A DNA stretch of 64,000 nt, from positions 1-64,000 of the forward strand of contig JAHWDD010000005.1 in NCBI GenBank assembly GCA_023897205.1, read 5' to 3'. Position numbers and translations under genes: made by a program. This DNA is from Exophiala sp. HKRS030 (Eukaryota; Ascomycota; Eurotiomycetes; Chaetothyriales; Herpotrichiellaceae). A model generated the notes under the pieces. It did not search any database. It was not told where the DNA came from and worked only from the letters and a program-made list of their open reading frames with translations. This document shows positions 19,562-30,530 of this stretch, in pieces (positions within the stretch are counted from its first letter, which is position 1; every line of letters starts with the position of its first letter).

Positions 19562-20294
19562 ATGGAGGATCGACCGGCCCCTAGACCGGGAAATGTCCAG
19601 CGTGCCGAATGGCGCCGCAAGTGTCGGCAGATCTTAGCAGATCACCTGCGTGAGAAACTTTGTTTTTGCCGAACACGGACGCCCTTGCTAATCTCACCGC
19701 AGGGGACAAACTCAGTGTGATCATCGAACCAAGCCAGGTCCGCCTTGTGCCGAATCTTCAAGATGGATACATGTGGGTGCGACAGCCGGAGAGGGAACAT
19801 CTATTCATGAAACAGTTAAGCAAACATTCTGTCGGAGCGTACATGGAGCTCTGTCGGGAAATCAATGTCTCCATTGAAGCTGTAGCAATGGTAGAAACAA
19901 ACCTTGCGGTATGTGAGTTGATCCTCTTACACTATGTAGTCATTGACTTGACCAGGAATCAAAACTTTCTACATCAGGAGTCAGCTACATTTCGCAATTA
20001 GACCGTCTCCAGTCGGAGAATGCAAGATTGACCAACGCACTCTCTCACAGTGAGGACAAGATCCGTGCTGAAATCGAAGCACGACAGCAAGCTGAGGAGA
20101 AATTTAAACAGCGGGAAGAAGACCTAGCTGCTGCCCAAATACAGGAAAATATGTTAAAACAAGAAAACATACACCTAGCTTCCAAAGTTAGGGTGCTCAC
20201 GCGTAGATTAGGGCGTTCAGATAAAGAAGTAAAGAAAGCATTGACTGTACTCCATAGATTAGGCCCTCACAGTCATGGAGCTGGAACAGAATAA
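19562..20294 (+). CDS. unknown protein with coiled coil, tandem-duplicated
   Basis: Three exons: 19562-19649, 19703-19908 and 19956-20294. The introns are 53 bp (GTGAGA, GCTAATC, CGCAG) and 47 bp (GTATGT, TTGAC, CCAG). All joins keep frame and give 210 residues. The N-terminal 110 residues form a compact domain (KLSVIIEPSQVRLVP, PEREHLFMKQLSKHS, GAYMELCREI). The rest is a long Glu/Gln/Arg-rich coiled coil (RAEIEARQQAEEKFKQREED). An AG just before the ATG (CTTACAG at 19550-19560) hints at an extra 5' exon. I do not recognise the family. A decayed copy lies immediately upstream, so it belongs to a duplicating accessory gene family. Confidence 0.7.
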
Positions 20295-20574
20295 CAGGTC
20301 CAACCACGCTGACAAGCTTCATGCTGTACAATATGACGAAGACTGATGATAAAATATGAATCGAATGCACTACAATAATCCTTGGAAATGTGCGATTCTT
20401 CAGCGTCCAGAATCCCACCTATTGATGAAAGACTCTGCGATGTATTCAAGTCCGCCGTCATCTGGTACTATCAGGAGAAGGAGAAAGCGAAGCAGCAGAA
20501 GAAGATGACAAAGACACGCTGTCCCGCCCCGGGGAGAGTGAGTATGAGATGAACCATCCCATAGGCTCATGGCA

Positions 20575-20859
20575 TCAGTCACGGTGCTCCTGATCTGTCG
20601 ATCCAGAGGCAAAGCTCCAGATATTCAACAAAGTCAACCTAAGTGAACAACGACTAGGTTCTGGTGCAGGGGTCGGAGGGTCCGAACGACCGTGCTGTAT
20701 GGAAATCATAAACACCACTTCCCGAGAGACCTTCAGCTTTCGGTAACCATTCCCGAGGAATCTGAATGACAGCTGATATACGCCATCACAGCGTCTCACC
20801 TTAACAGCTTTCTGGCTGGCGTGTTTCGGAGGGTGGAGGGCCAAAGTCGCAGTTGGCAT
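20575..20859 (-). CDS. small hypothetical protein
   Basis: 94 codons from a true ATG. The product begins MPTATLALHPPKHASQKAVK and has a beta-rich core (DGVYQLSFRFLGNGYRKLKV, SREVVFMISIQHG). It looks protein-like and intact, but no family is recognised and nothing nearby supports it. Confidence 0.4.
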   Translation of the reverse strand: MPTATLALHPPKHASQKAVKVRRCDGVYQLSFRFLGNGYRKLKVSREVVFMISIQHGRSDPPTPAPEPSRCSLRLTLLNIWSFASGSTDQEHRD

Positions 20860-21173
20860 TCACATCGAGATAGCCCGTGTAAAATGTCAGCCTCGCCGGC
20901 AGGCTTCTGTGCAGACGGGTGTTGATCGTGTTGTCAAGGCGGGAAAAGTCAACCTTTTCTTCGCGTAGAGATCGAGGTTGAAAATATCAACATGATCACT
21001 GTAGAACAGCTTGAAACTCTGACCGGCCAGGGGTGTTTGGGTCTCCCGTGACACTCTCCGACTGTGAGGCTAACAGCACTTACGGAATACACAGAAGTCG
21101 GGATGGTAGGTTAAAGCGATACCCAGCCGTGTCCTCATCCAGGAGGCTTAGATTGTGCGTTGAAGGCATTAAT

Positions 21174-22579
21174 CTATTCGCTGTGTTCAATGTTGCCAGA
21201 ATTGTCCCTAATCAACTGAAGGGCCTGTGATACCGAAATGCGATCCGACGGCAAGAGGTTTGTCAGCTCTAGAATCACAGGAAGAAAAGCCTTCAACTCC
21301 GGCTCCTGGGCATGTTTATCAAACTGCCTCTCTAGTCGCCAGTCCGAAGATTGTTTCCATTTTCCAGCCACGGGATCCCCCCTAGCTGCAGCATCAGACC
21401 TCATCTGCTCCCACTTTGACTCCCACTCCGGCGGTAGCTCCCCAAAAACGTCGATCATCGCTTCAACCAAGGGGTTGATTCCCCACCAGCTGTAGGGTAA
21501 AGCTCCGAAGATAAGATAATAAATCTGGCAGCACATTTTTATTAATAAAGTTCAAGTATAAGAAGCGGAAATCTTACCACTAAACCTATACGTCATAAGT
21601 CTTGTTTGTAATCAAACTTGCCGATAAAAATCGATTCGGGCGCTTGCAGGCCTCCAGGCTGTGCAAGGGTTTTAGGTACGGCATTGTTATCAAATGCCTC
21701 ACCTAGATCGATAATGCGAGTGTTTTCATCGTCTTCCTCGTCACCAAATGGCCAACCAGCCCACAGTGCTGATTCCACCGACTGGGTAGGGATGCCTTGT
21801 CCGAGGGATTTGCCATTCTAATCGAGCTAACTTTTCTGGATTCGGAGGCCCAAGTGCTTTAAAGAGTTCTTCTTCGGATAGGCGAGATAAGCGGCCGTTA
21901 TGAAAGGCAAGGTTTTTCGTGCTGAGATCTAATAAAGTTAGATTAAGCGATATAAATATCCTGCGAATGTAAAGTAACAAGACCACAGGCGGCTATACCT
22001 CCGTGCGCATAACCAGCCTCATGCATAATGACAACAGCTTCCAGCATTTGGGTCGATATTCTGATAATAACATCTGTATCGAGACGCTCCCCAAAGTGAT
22101 GCGCGTCATTCACCATTGTGATGACAGTAGAGCCAAGAAGTTCGAACACGAGACACTGATGACATCCATTGGTGCCTTCATGGAGGAAATCGTCTAGTAG
22201 CCGAACAATATGTTCAGAACCTGGATTGTTATTTGAGCATTGCGCCAATGCTCGTAGAATTTGAAGCTCTCGAGACTGTTTTGTCCTCTCTGCTTTAGTG
22301 ATTTTGACGGACACCTATTGCTCGAGCCTACGCACCGTCAGCAAAAGCGAAGTGAATGGTGGGCAGGTGAGCGACATGCCTATAGTCTCTGGCAACCCAG
22401 ACTGTTGAGAAGCCACCGTGGCCCAGTTTGTGGTATATTTTGTACCGGCCGTCTTTCAGAGTATCTCCAAGGGCAACAGGATGATATCCGCCTGGCCGAT
22501 AGTCAAGGAAGTTCTCCTCCTCGAATACGACGTTCGATGGGTTGTCGTAGAGCTCATGGATGTTTGCGAATCCGCTCAT
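21174..22579 (-). pseudogene. SRPK-like protein kinase pseudogene
   Basis: ATG at 22579 opens a fungal SR-protein-kinase-like sequence: HELYDNPSN; the glycine loop KLGHGGFSTVW; an intron 22315-22375; the lysine strand VSVKITKAERTKQSRELQIL; an intron 21929-21998, across which HGDLSTKNLAF (catalytic loop) is restored; then IIDLGEAF (DFG equivalent) and GALPYSWWG with GELPPEWESKWEQM. Two lesions break it. An extra T near 21825 shifts frame between KLARLE and GKSLGQGIPTQSVESALW. A TGA replaces the expected Trp of FDYKQDLW at about 21592. The donor of the first intron is GTCGCT, also poor. In an intact gene the kinase would phosphorylate Arg/Ser-rich splicing factors. Confidence 0.82.
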
Positions 22580-22620
22580 TATGAGCAGTAACCTAGTTAC
22601 AGAATTGCGTCAATCCAGCG

Positions 22621-22998
22621 TCAAAAATTGATGAGGTGTAGATATGGCAAGTTGCGATCGAGCCTAAGCCCTTGGAATTTGACTTGAAATTTGGTATTGC
22701 TGGTCGATGCCGCGGATTTGCAGCTTTCTTCGAAACACTCAAGGCAGTAAGTGTGCCTGCATGAGGTTTGAACAGGGTTTTCTGCCTCACAGAAGCAGAT
22801 GGAACAATCTCCTTCTGGTAAAGAGGGTAATGCTGAGATATCACGAATTTCCACAACGTCTTCGCTGTTCAAGATTGCCAAAGCCGTTTCGTATTGTTGC
22901 TGTGTGCCACCGACCGTAAGCGTCTTCAATACCACGTCGAGAACGGCCACATTTTTGCCTAGAGCTTGTTCAACGCACTCGAAACTACCTCGAATCAT
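22621..22998 (-). pseudogene. RBR-type RING E3 fragment
   Basis: Reads RGSFECVEQALGKNVAVLDV, then a RING core CSICFCEAENPVQTSC, RHTYCLECFEESCKSAAS and TKFQVKFQG, ending soon after at TGA. Fungal RING-IBR-RING ligases continue through a CQG Cys and the IBR; here that Cys is Phe and the rest is missing. The frame extends upstream to about 23075 without a clear start. Best read as a remnant of the C-terminal part of an RBR E3 ubiquitin ligase gene. Confidence 0.65.
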
Positions 22999-23077
22999 GC
23001 GCGAAAATTGGTCGGGATTGACCTTTCAGGACAACATCGAAGAGAGGTATAGGGCCCTGAACAAAATCTGTTTGTGA

Positions 23078-23512
23078 TTGGGCATTAACGACGATAAGTA
23101 TGGGACCTTGGACAAATCAATGTCGTTGTAGCAGCATTCAGGGTCCAACCCGCCTGTCTAGCGTTGCAGCCCCTTGGTGGTAAGTGGCTGTGTAGCTGCA
23201 GGCGTTGTCAGCGTAACTGGGTTTTGTTGATCCTTAGTTCTATAGACTGTGTATCACCCTGGTGCTGACCGCTCTGTCATGACAGGCTTGCCACTTTGCA
23301 ACGTCAGCACGACCACCCTCACTCTTTCCCTCCAGGAAAAAGTTTGGCGCAGCCGGCAGAGAGGTGTTGTTGCACAAGTTCGTGTGAGGCCTTGTAAGGT
23401 TAAGAGGTAAGGTATCAACGAGCAGGATAGTAATATAGTCGAAATAATTTACTCTAATCAGACCGCTCTACCTCCGGATGTTCTCCAGTTCCAGTCATAT
23501 GAACACCAAGTC
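23078..23512. other. intergenic, no gene seen
   Basis: Spacer between the RING fragment and the PD-(D/E)XK-like gene. Nothing recognisable. Confidence 0.5.
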
Positions 23513-25202
23513 TCATCTCTTCTTTGGTTTCTTAAATGTCGCTTGTTCCGATGTCTGGGTAAAAGAAGTTTCTGGTGTCACTTCCTGGGGATCGAGGAGC
23601 CTCAGTTCGTCGTCATCTGCAGCGCCTGACTCCGAGAGGTGATGGCTTTCCAGACCTTGTGAAAGTCCTGATGATGAAGGGAATTGCAGATCCGATTCCT
23701 CGGAGACTTCAAAATGTATATCGGGTGGTATTGCATCGATTGCCGAGCAAAGCCTTTTGAAGTGCGCAGGCATCCAGGTGTCATAGACGCTCCTAGTAAA
23801 CTTATACGCCGTCCATTTCTCTTTTCCATCAAGTGCGGTAAAGTCGAATGTATGAATGGGATGACGGTAGAACGTGGTCTTTTTGCCCTCGATCACAGGA
23901 TAATGGCCATAAATCCTGACAGATCGGTGATCGTGTGAGATGGAAAAGGCGAGGATCTCCCGATGAAGCTCTTTCTCGCGGCTCACGAGCCTGAACAGTT
24001 CCACGACTCCTCGAACAGCGAGCGTCATGCTGTGCGCGTTCTGTCGATCTGCCACGTCGAGCGCGGCTGCACCGCACTTCACTTCGCTCGAGAAGAACGG
24101 GAAGTACATGTACCAAGTACCCATGAAGAAGGAGTTGTCGGTGAGGTCGCCTACGAATGGTTGAAGTTTCTGAAGTTGAGTTTCGGTGAATGCTTCTCGT
24201 CGGAATCCCACAGAGTAGTCTGGTTGAGGTCGTGTTTTAGTAACAGGAATAGAATTGTTCCAGCCTTCGTTGGTGCTTTCAATTAAGCAATCAAGGGCAG
24301 CAGCACCATATGTTGCAAAGATTTCTGCCGAGGGCACGATCAACTGAGAAATGTCTCGGATAACCCGGGTTTCATTTCTGTTCCGTATCTTACGGAAGGT
24401 TGAGTTGAACAGGTCCTCACGAAACAGCGAGTCCTTTGGTACAGGCGGCGCTTTCTCCAGGAGCCCTCGGGTAAGAGTCTTGCTTTTATCGTCGACACCA
24501 AGGTCTGATGCGTCCATGAAACTCCCTTTTGCCGCGAGTAGAGCTTCATAACGTGCGTCCTTATAAGGAGCACTCTTCTCCTCCCTGGTCTTTTGGTCAC
24601 TCGGTGTGGTTGAGCTGGGTGCGCCAGACTCGCTATCCGATCGCTTTCGGCGAAGGGAGGTGGCGGATTTCTTTCTCGCCAATAAGTGACTCATTTCGCC
24701 ACTTTCGTTGAAGTATCCTGGCGGCCAGTGGTATGTCTGTGTCCAATATGTTACAGAATCAACGTCCTGAATAGAAGGTCTAGGACAAGATGCTCGCAGT
24801 CGTTTTGGAGTGGGCGGGTGTAATTGCGGTTCAGTTTCTCGTTTCCGCTTCAGAGGCTTCGACGGTAGAAGGGTAGATGGTGAGTGCGCACGCTGTATTG
24901 GGTCAGTCTTCTATCACAGAATAGCGCTGGCGGCTTACATTAAGACTTTTACAGTCGCTGACTGGAGATGGTAGAGACTGCTGGCTGGTTTTTGGTTGAG
25001 CCTCATCGACCTCAATCAAGCGATCCAAACGGGCGCTCCTTCGAAGAGGATTTTGCTTTTGTCCCTTCTTGATGCTTTGAGGACGTTTCCCTTCGCTGGT
25101 CAGTCGAGTACTGAAGATGGAAGCAGATAAATGACCTTGGTGTGGCAGCTTCAGGGACTGCCTTGTGGTCTTCCGAGCGGTTACACTGTCTCGTCGTGCC
25201 AT
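23513..25202 (-). CDS. PD-(D/E)XK nuclease-like fungal protein (DUF7924-like), intact copy
   Basis: Two exons, 25202-24939 and 24892-23513, with a 46-bp intron (GTAAGC...ATACAG) joined in phase 0. The product has 547 residues and starts at a true ATG. The N-terminal 240 residues are basic and disordered (NLS-like KPLKRKRE). The domain that follows has PSAEIFATYGAAALDCLIES, then RPQPDYSVGF, and 40 residues later MYFPFFSSEVKCG, followed by ADRQNAHSMTLAVRGVVELF. A Pro-Asp strand followed by an E-x-K strand is the layout of the PD-(D/E)XK nuclease fold, with D and E-V-K as candidate metal ligands and catalytic residues. I recall this as the fungal DUF7924-type family; the exact name is uncertain and no activity is known. 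A broken second copy lies at 37026-38640. Confidence 0.78.
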
Positions 25203-25755
25203 GGTTGCTCGAGATGAGGGAGGAAGGAATGGGTGGCTTCATGTAGTTGCAGGTGAAGCGCCGATACAGTCGGACCTGAAAGCGCCAGGGCTAGGTGACA
25301 TGTGACATCACACGAAAAGAGGATGGTTGGTCAGCAGCGCTTCTTGGCAACACAACTCCATGTCGCAATCAATTGGCTAACATCGGAGTACTCGCAGTAG
25401 CGCCTGCTTCGCACTCATGTGGTCGAGTAGTTGCCAGCATGATTGGATACGAAGAGGAGCTATTGCACGAAGCCCAGGCAGCCACTAGGACCCGAAAAAC
25501 GGGCTCATTGGGGAAGGAAGGTTAGCCGAGTAAGATGCATTAATACACTTGGGTGTCCGTAGCGCCCTACCATGGACGACCCATTCACCCACTTTCCCGA
25601 AATACGCCTGGGTAGGGCGTTACCAAGTTTATCGACATATAGGGTCAGGCTCGTTCGGAAAAGTATACATTGGTAGGATACGAGACACAATGAAACATTG
25701 TTTCTAACTGATCTACGCAGATTACTGTTCGGTCGCACCGTCACTCCTGCGCTAA
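25203..25755. other. intergenic, no intact gene
   Basis: Spacer upstream of the nuclease-like gene. Short open frames on both strands have no recognisable content; the part near 25700-25755 may belong to the decayed kinase that follows. Confidence 0.4.
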
Positions 25756-25957
25756 GCAATCGAGATCTATGAGGAGTTGATTGGACAGCCCAGTGCACTG
25801 AAATGGTTACCATTGTGACTTCCAGGCGATGGTGCTTGAATTGGGGCCCAATCTCTGATCCTGTGACACCAGATTCAGGACAAATTTCAGGCCGATGGAT
25901 CAACTTCTCCATCGCGACATCAAGCCCAAAAACTTCCTACTAGGCACTAGTAATTAG
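25756..25957 (+). pseudogene. casein kinase I-like kinase relic
   Basis: Three short blocks in different frames line up in order with casein kinase I: AIEIYEELIGQPSALKW (the E-x-x-IYxxL helix), MVLELGPNL (hinge strand, VMELLGPSL in intact kinases) and MDQLLHRDIKPKNFLLGTSN from 25895 (catalytic loop with H-R-D-I-K-P-x-N), ending at TAG. Stops and shifts separate the blocks and no N or C lobe remains on either side. Confidence 0.7.
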
Positions 25958-26288
25958 GGCAGTATTATCTCCATGACCGATTTCAAACTCGCCACCTATC
26001 GGAGGGATTGATACGATCAAGTTGAGTCACAAGCCTGCGGCCAGCCTCCGTAAATCCTTCCTCGGTAACTGCCGCTATGTCATCGTTTACGGCCATTTGA
26101 ACGTCGGTAAGTGCCGTGAATGTATTTCTTCGACAGCTAAAACTGGGCCCCATATAGCTCCATCGACGTGACACCTCAAGTCGCTTATCTAGGTGAGGAA
26201 AGCCAACGCCCCAGCATACATGCTCTGGAACTCCAACCCTTTTGAAAGAGACAAGCACAAGCTGTGGGAGGGACGTCGTCATGTCGTT

Positions 26289-26693
26289 TTAAACACACTT
26301 TTCATTGAACGCGATCGAATTAATGTCATCCCTCCGTCCCGGTCTGGTGTTTTTTCTTTTGTGCGGCTTACCACAACCGCCGTATCTGAAATAACCGTTG
26401 CTTCTTTCCTTCCTCAACAGATATTTCTTGGTTGTTTCTGGAAACAAGTTCTCCGTTGTGCAAATTCGATCCATGATTCCGCTGACTTCAAGGATCTCCT
26501 CTTCGGGCAAAGCAGTCCAAACCGTAGCAACGGTAGCCCATTTGGAGTCTGGGCGAGTGGAACAGTATTCATGGTGTGCACGCCGAGCACAGTCTTTCAG
26601 TTTCCGGAATTGCTCATGGCTCAAGCCGAGCTTGGTTTGTACTTCTTTGGGGGAGTCACGCAATTTAATGGCCATCGTGACGAGGTCTTGCAT
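26289..26693 (-). CDS. hypothetical protein
   Basis: 134 codons from the ATG at 26693. Charged, helical and protein-like (KLGLSHEQFRKLKDCARRAH, LPEEEILEVSGIMDRI), with a basic C-terminal tail (GKPHKRKNTRPGRRDD). An overlapping plus-strand frame of 237 codons is rich in Cys and Phe and looks like its antisense shadow. No family recognised; possibly a remnant. Confidence 0.3.
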   Translation of the reverse strand: MQDLVTMAIKLRDSPKEVQTKLGLSHEQFRKLKDCARRAHHEYCSTRPDSKWATVATVWTALPEEEILEVSGIMDRICTTENLFPETTKKYLLRKERSNGYFRYGGCGKPHKRKNTRPGRRDDINSIAFNEKCV

Positions 26694-26906
26694 GCGAAGC
26701 ACGAAGGAGAGGTATCATACTATAATGGCAATGTACGGAGGTCAAAAATTTATATATTGATGGAACCCAGCCCGGAGGTGGCGGCTTACATCGCAAATAA
26801 TCGGACCGTGGTGAAGATTATAGAATATGGATGGGGCTTCAGCAGTGAGCTAGTTAGTGTGACTCTTGTCTATCAAGTCACTATGGCAGGGGATTTCTGC
26901 AGATGA

Positions 26907-27339
26907 GAAGAAAACCTAGCGGTGAAGGGCATGGGGTAAGTTCGCTTCTCCTCGATCTCAGCTCCCTTGCGAAGGCTTGATTACTCGCGCATCTAAGCTA
27001 GACCTCCAATATGGAAGATTACATGGGAGCACCCTTGTGAGCGAAGCCTACGTCTCTGCTCGGTCAGGACATAACAATCCACCTGGATTGTTGATTTAGA
27101 CCCAAGCGATGACGTCCTGCGAAAGCTGAGATACATGCCAATCGGGCAGCGACGAAACGACGCAATGATCAAGAAATGAAAATGGGGATGAAGAAGGAAA
27201 TCCGCAGGCTTGAAAGGCCTTGTGACGTGAGTACGAAGAAAGATGATGTCGAAGCAAAAAGACGTACTGATCTGCATTAGATTAATGATGATTATACGCC
27301 ACCACTATCTCAACATCTTGTCTCGGCCCAGAGATATTT
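26907..27339. other. intergenic, no gene seen
   Basis: Open frames here are short and unconvincing. No RNA gene or repeat noticed. Confidence 0.4.
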
Positions 27340-27963
27340 TCAATAGCCCAAGTTCGTGCCAAGTGTGAGTCTTTCCATTTGCTGTCTGCGCCGAAGGGCC
27401 TGAAGACTCTTCTCGATCATCCAAGACATCGGCCCTTGAAAGCCGAATAAGCCCAGATCTTTCATCGCATCGTTGGCATCAAACGCGATGCTTTCTTCCT
27501 CCCCTGCAAAGAAGAACCATCCTTGGCCTTCGTTCACCAGCCACGTCCCGAGGCGCCCTGATATGAGCTGGCCTTCTGGATGAACCTTGGCTCCCCGTTC
27601 AGTACGAAGGATTCGTGTCGTAATATGTCCCTCATGGAGGGCTGGGTAGATATCCCACCATAACAAAGGATCTTTCATGAGATCAATCCCCTCCACAAAA
27701 CTCCAAACCACTCCTTTCAATTGACGGATGATCATCAGATCCTCGGGGATGGGGGGAACGGTTGGGGAGGCTCGGAGGTATCTTAACATGAGATGGGCCG
27801 GGATGCCTTTTCCCATGGTTGTCGAATGACTTTTCGGTATAACGTTCCCAAGGCTTTTGCAGATGGCGGAGACCCAGAAGTCATTCCTCAAATAGGCTGA
27901 AGGTGTCTTTGGTAGATGCCAGAGAAGTACCAAGCCCAGATCTTCGGCTTTCACAGCAGACAT
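27340..27963 (-). CDS. hypothetical protein, divergent partner of 28332 gene
   Basis: 207 codons from the ATG at 27963; the open frame runs further up but has no ATG there. The product reads like a folded globular protein (LGLVLLWHLPKTPSAYL, GVVWSFVEGIDLMKDPLLWW, LVNEGQGWFFFAGEEESIAF) with no signal peptide or membrane span. Family not recognised. It is transcribed away from the gene at 28332, sharing a 368-bp intergenic region that holds a perfect 28-bp palindrome, so the two may be co-regulated. Confidence 0.55.
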   Translation of the reverse strand: MSAVKAEDLGLVLLWHLPKTPSAYLRNDFWVSAICKSLGNVIPKSHSTTMGKGIPAHLMLRYLRASPTVPPIPEDLMIIRQLKGVVWSFVEGIDLMKDPLLWWDIYPALHEGHITTRILRTERGAKVHPEGQLISGRLGTWLVNEGQGWFFFAGEEESIAFDANDAMKDLGLFGFQGPMSWMIEKSLQALRRRQQMERLTLGTNLGY

Positions 27964-28162
27964 TTTGACCTCGACGTTGTTTTGAAGCGAACCACCAAGC
28001 AGAGTTATTCTTCGTCTTATAGGGCACCATATTGCCAACTATCCATCTAGATCAGTTGCAAGATCAACTTCACCACTCTACAGAACAAAGATCTCTGAAA
28101 TTTCCTCTGTGTGACACTTGTTACTACAATCGTTCACGTGCCGGTGTGGTCGTACGCCAAGG

Positions 28163-28190
28163 CGCTATCTTTGTTGCAACAAAGATAGCG
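28163..28190. promoter_or_regulatory. perfect 28-bp palindrome in divergent promoter
   Basis: The half-site cgctatctttgttg is followed at once by its exact reverse complement, caacaaagatagcg, with no spacer. It lies 200 bp from the start of the leftward gene (27963) and 142 bp from the start of the rightward gene (28332). It could be an operator for a dimeric DNA-binding protein or a cruciform or hairpin-forming site. Confidence 0.75.
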
Positions 28191-28331
28191 TCTCGGCGAA
28201 GACTGGGGAGGTTTGTTCTTCTTTCCTCGACATTAAAAATCGAACTGATTATCAACGCCCCGCGAGCATTAATGTCCCTTCCTTGCCGGATGAAGGCGAG
28301 GTACACTTTGTCGACCTCACTCAGACAAGGC

Positions 28332-29271
28332 ATGGCTGAAGAGGTGAATCATCACCTGATCAGCGTGGGCATTGGCGAGGGCGGCGAAGCTGAGGGAGAC
28401 GGGGAAATCAACATCGACGAAGTCAACGCATACCTTACACGCATTCATACACTACTGAAGCAGCGAAAGGACTTGAGTAAAAAGCTACGGTTTCGACTTT
28501 CGCCCAAAGAGGGACGGGCCGAGCAATTGTCCAAGATCTATAAGTGGACAGGTCCTGATGATCAGACGCTCGGATTACTGCAATCCAATGCCCAAAGATG
28601 GATGGACGACCCCTCCAGTTTTTGGCTTTACGCACTCTCACCCGCGGTACCCCGTGTCACACTCAGTCCTGACGCTCAGCTCGTATATTTCTGCTTAGGA
28701 GTCAGGGCTCAGAGTGCCCACACCACAGCGCTTTGGCGACTTGGCGCTCTGGCCCTGTCCGACTATCGTTCACTTCACCCAAACGTATCGGAGGCGGGGA
28801 TTGCCAAAAAGCTTTTCGGCGCCGGCGTTTTGCCCACTTTAGATATGGCAACACTTCTGGAGCAGATTAAAGAGGTCTTCAATGCCGGCAATCGTTATGC
28901 ACTGGTGGAAAAGGAGACCGGCAAAGGCATTACGATCTTGTTAGGACTAATGTTTGGTAATCAATGGTAAGGTATCTTGTTCTCCTCCACAATAGGTATC
29001 CTTGGAATGAAATCTGACACTGGTGACTAGGTGGGAAGAGCGTCTCCCTAAGCACGGTCCCAACCATGACGAAACAGTCGAACACCTAAGGATACAATAC
29101 CCCAAGATTCACAATGAACAGCAATACCGGCAGTGCTCCCAAGCACTTGTGTCATGGAAAGTGCAGTCACTGTCAGAGCAAGTGGACCCGATCTCCATGA
29201 TGGATTTCTTTTCTCCAACATCTGTGGACTTTGGACCGTTTGACGTGACACAGCCTGGATGCTACAATTGA
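28332..29271 (+). CDS. hypothetical protein, two exons
   Basis: Exons 28332-28966 and 29031-29271, with a 64-bp intron (GTAAGG donor, CTGAC/GTGAC branch, CTAG acceptor). The join gives GNQWWEERLPKHG and 291 residues. The start is the ATG opening MAEEVNHHLISVGIGEGG; an upstream in-frame ATG about 60 bp earlier is possible. The protein is soluble and mostly helical (INIDEVNAYLTRIHTLLKQR, TTALWRLGALALSDYRSL). No domain recognised. It faces the hypothetical gene at 27340 across a palindrome-bearing divergent promoter. Confidence 0.6.
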
Positions 29272-29282
29272 TGATTATGAGC

Positions 29283-30103
29283 TTAAAAACTCAGCCAGAG
29301 ACAGGCCAACCGTCCTGGACCACTCGATCGCAGTTGTGAGGCTCCCGGTATCCAATTGATCGTGCCAGGCGGACCCCAGTCAAGAGTGGTGGACTGATTG
29401 GAAGCTTGTACCGCATCGCCACTTCTCTTGATCTCGGTCCGTAAGGTGTTGATGGTGAACAAAGTGAAGACCACCACCATGGTGGGTTCCGTTCCGATGT
29501 TGATGTCCCCAGCCTGAAGCACGAACAAGGTCGGCCCGCGGTGGGGTCTGCTGGGGATGACAGGGAGGCTCGCATGCTGTCAGGCTGGTTAATCTCGACC
29601 CCGGTAAACGATGGGTAGAGGTGGAATAGACACACATTTCTTTTGTAGTCTTCAAAGAACTCTTTCAACACTCCATCCCAAGTGCCCTTTGGCTTTTCGA
29701 TCGTCTGGATGTTCCTGGCCAATACATTCTTGACATCCTCTTCCAATTCTGTTCTCAGCCCTTCTACTAAGGCGCGAAGTTTGTCGGGGGGACTGCGCGT
29801 CACTACTTCCATCCTCAAATGTTGCGTGTCGCAGGCATTGTGGCGTGGAGTCGCGGGGCAGTCCTTTGCCGTCAACCCAACCAGATAATGATCGGCCGCT
29901 CGGCTGATCACGTGCATGGCCTGCTGTCCGCCTTGCTGAGGGACCTCGGCTGTGGTTGGACGAGGGGCAATTTTCCCTCTGGGCGAAATGTTCCAGGTGA
30001 GGATGGCCAACAGATCGGTCAAGCTGCAGGTTCGAAAACCCTCCTTTATGTAAGGTGCATGAACCGGCAGGGATTCTTTCAGCCTTGTGAGAGTGATCGT
30101 CAT
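29283..30103 (-). CDS. hypothetical gene, possibly frameshifted
   Basis: From a true ATG at 30103 the frame reads a protein-like sequence (ALVEGLRTELEEDVKNVLAR, GTWDGVLKEFFEDYKRNVCL). After about residue 190 (29530) this frame becomes Ser/Pro/Trp-rich and unnatural. Another frame takes over with FVLQAGDINIGTEPTMVVVF and a plausible tail ending at 29283. Either an intron (acceptor CTTCAG near 29518) or a one-base shift connects them. Family not recognised. Confidence 0.35.
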
Positions 30104-30491
30104 CTTAAAGACCTGAGCAGCTCCTTAAGGTCTGGGCTATCGGTGATTAAGCACGGTCACACATGATGCCGGCCACATGACATTCTGCGACTGTCCTCTT
30201 CCTGTTGTTGGCCTACCGGCGCTTTGTCTCCAGTGAATAATCCATACCTTTCACCTGATCTTGAACACCATGGCCGATCTGGTGGATCATGGCGTATTGA
30301 GGGCATCAGCTAGCATCTCCACACCCTTTACCCATGCTATCTGAGCTCTCGTCCAGTGGCATGCTCTACGACATCAAACGTGGCAAACGGATTCTGAAAC
30401 GCAATGGATGGAATTTTCGTACTTCTTGAATTCTTCTTTGGCCTATCAACGGTGGCGAAATCCCGTGCGAGCTTGACCGCCATTGACGACG
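30104..30491. other. intergenic, methyltransferase promoter side
   Basis: No gene seen. The right end carries the promoter of the methyltransferase gene. Confidence 0.4.
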
Positions 30492-30497
30492 TATAAA
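30492..30497 (+). promoter_or_regulatory. TATA box of methyltransferase gene
   Basis: TATAAA 39 bp before the first ATG at 30531, the usual spacing if the leader is short. Confidence 0.5.
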
Positions 30498-30530
30498 GAC
30501 AAGGTCTAATCTTCAATCCTTACATTTCTT

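Noticed and set aside
26193..26906. 237-codon plus-strand open frame
   Set aside because: Cys/Phe-rich and unnatural; reads antisense to a better minus-strand frame, no domain seen.
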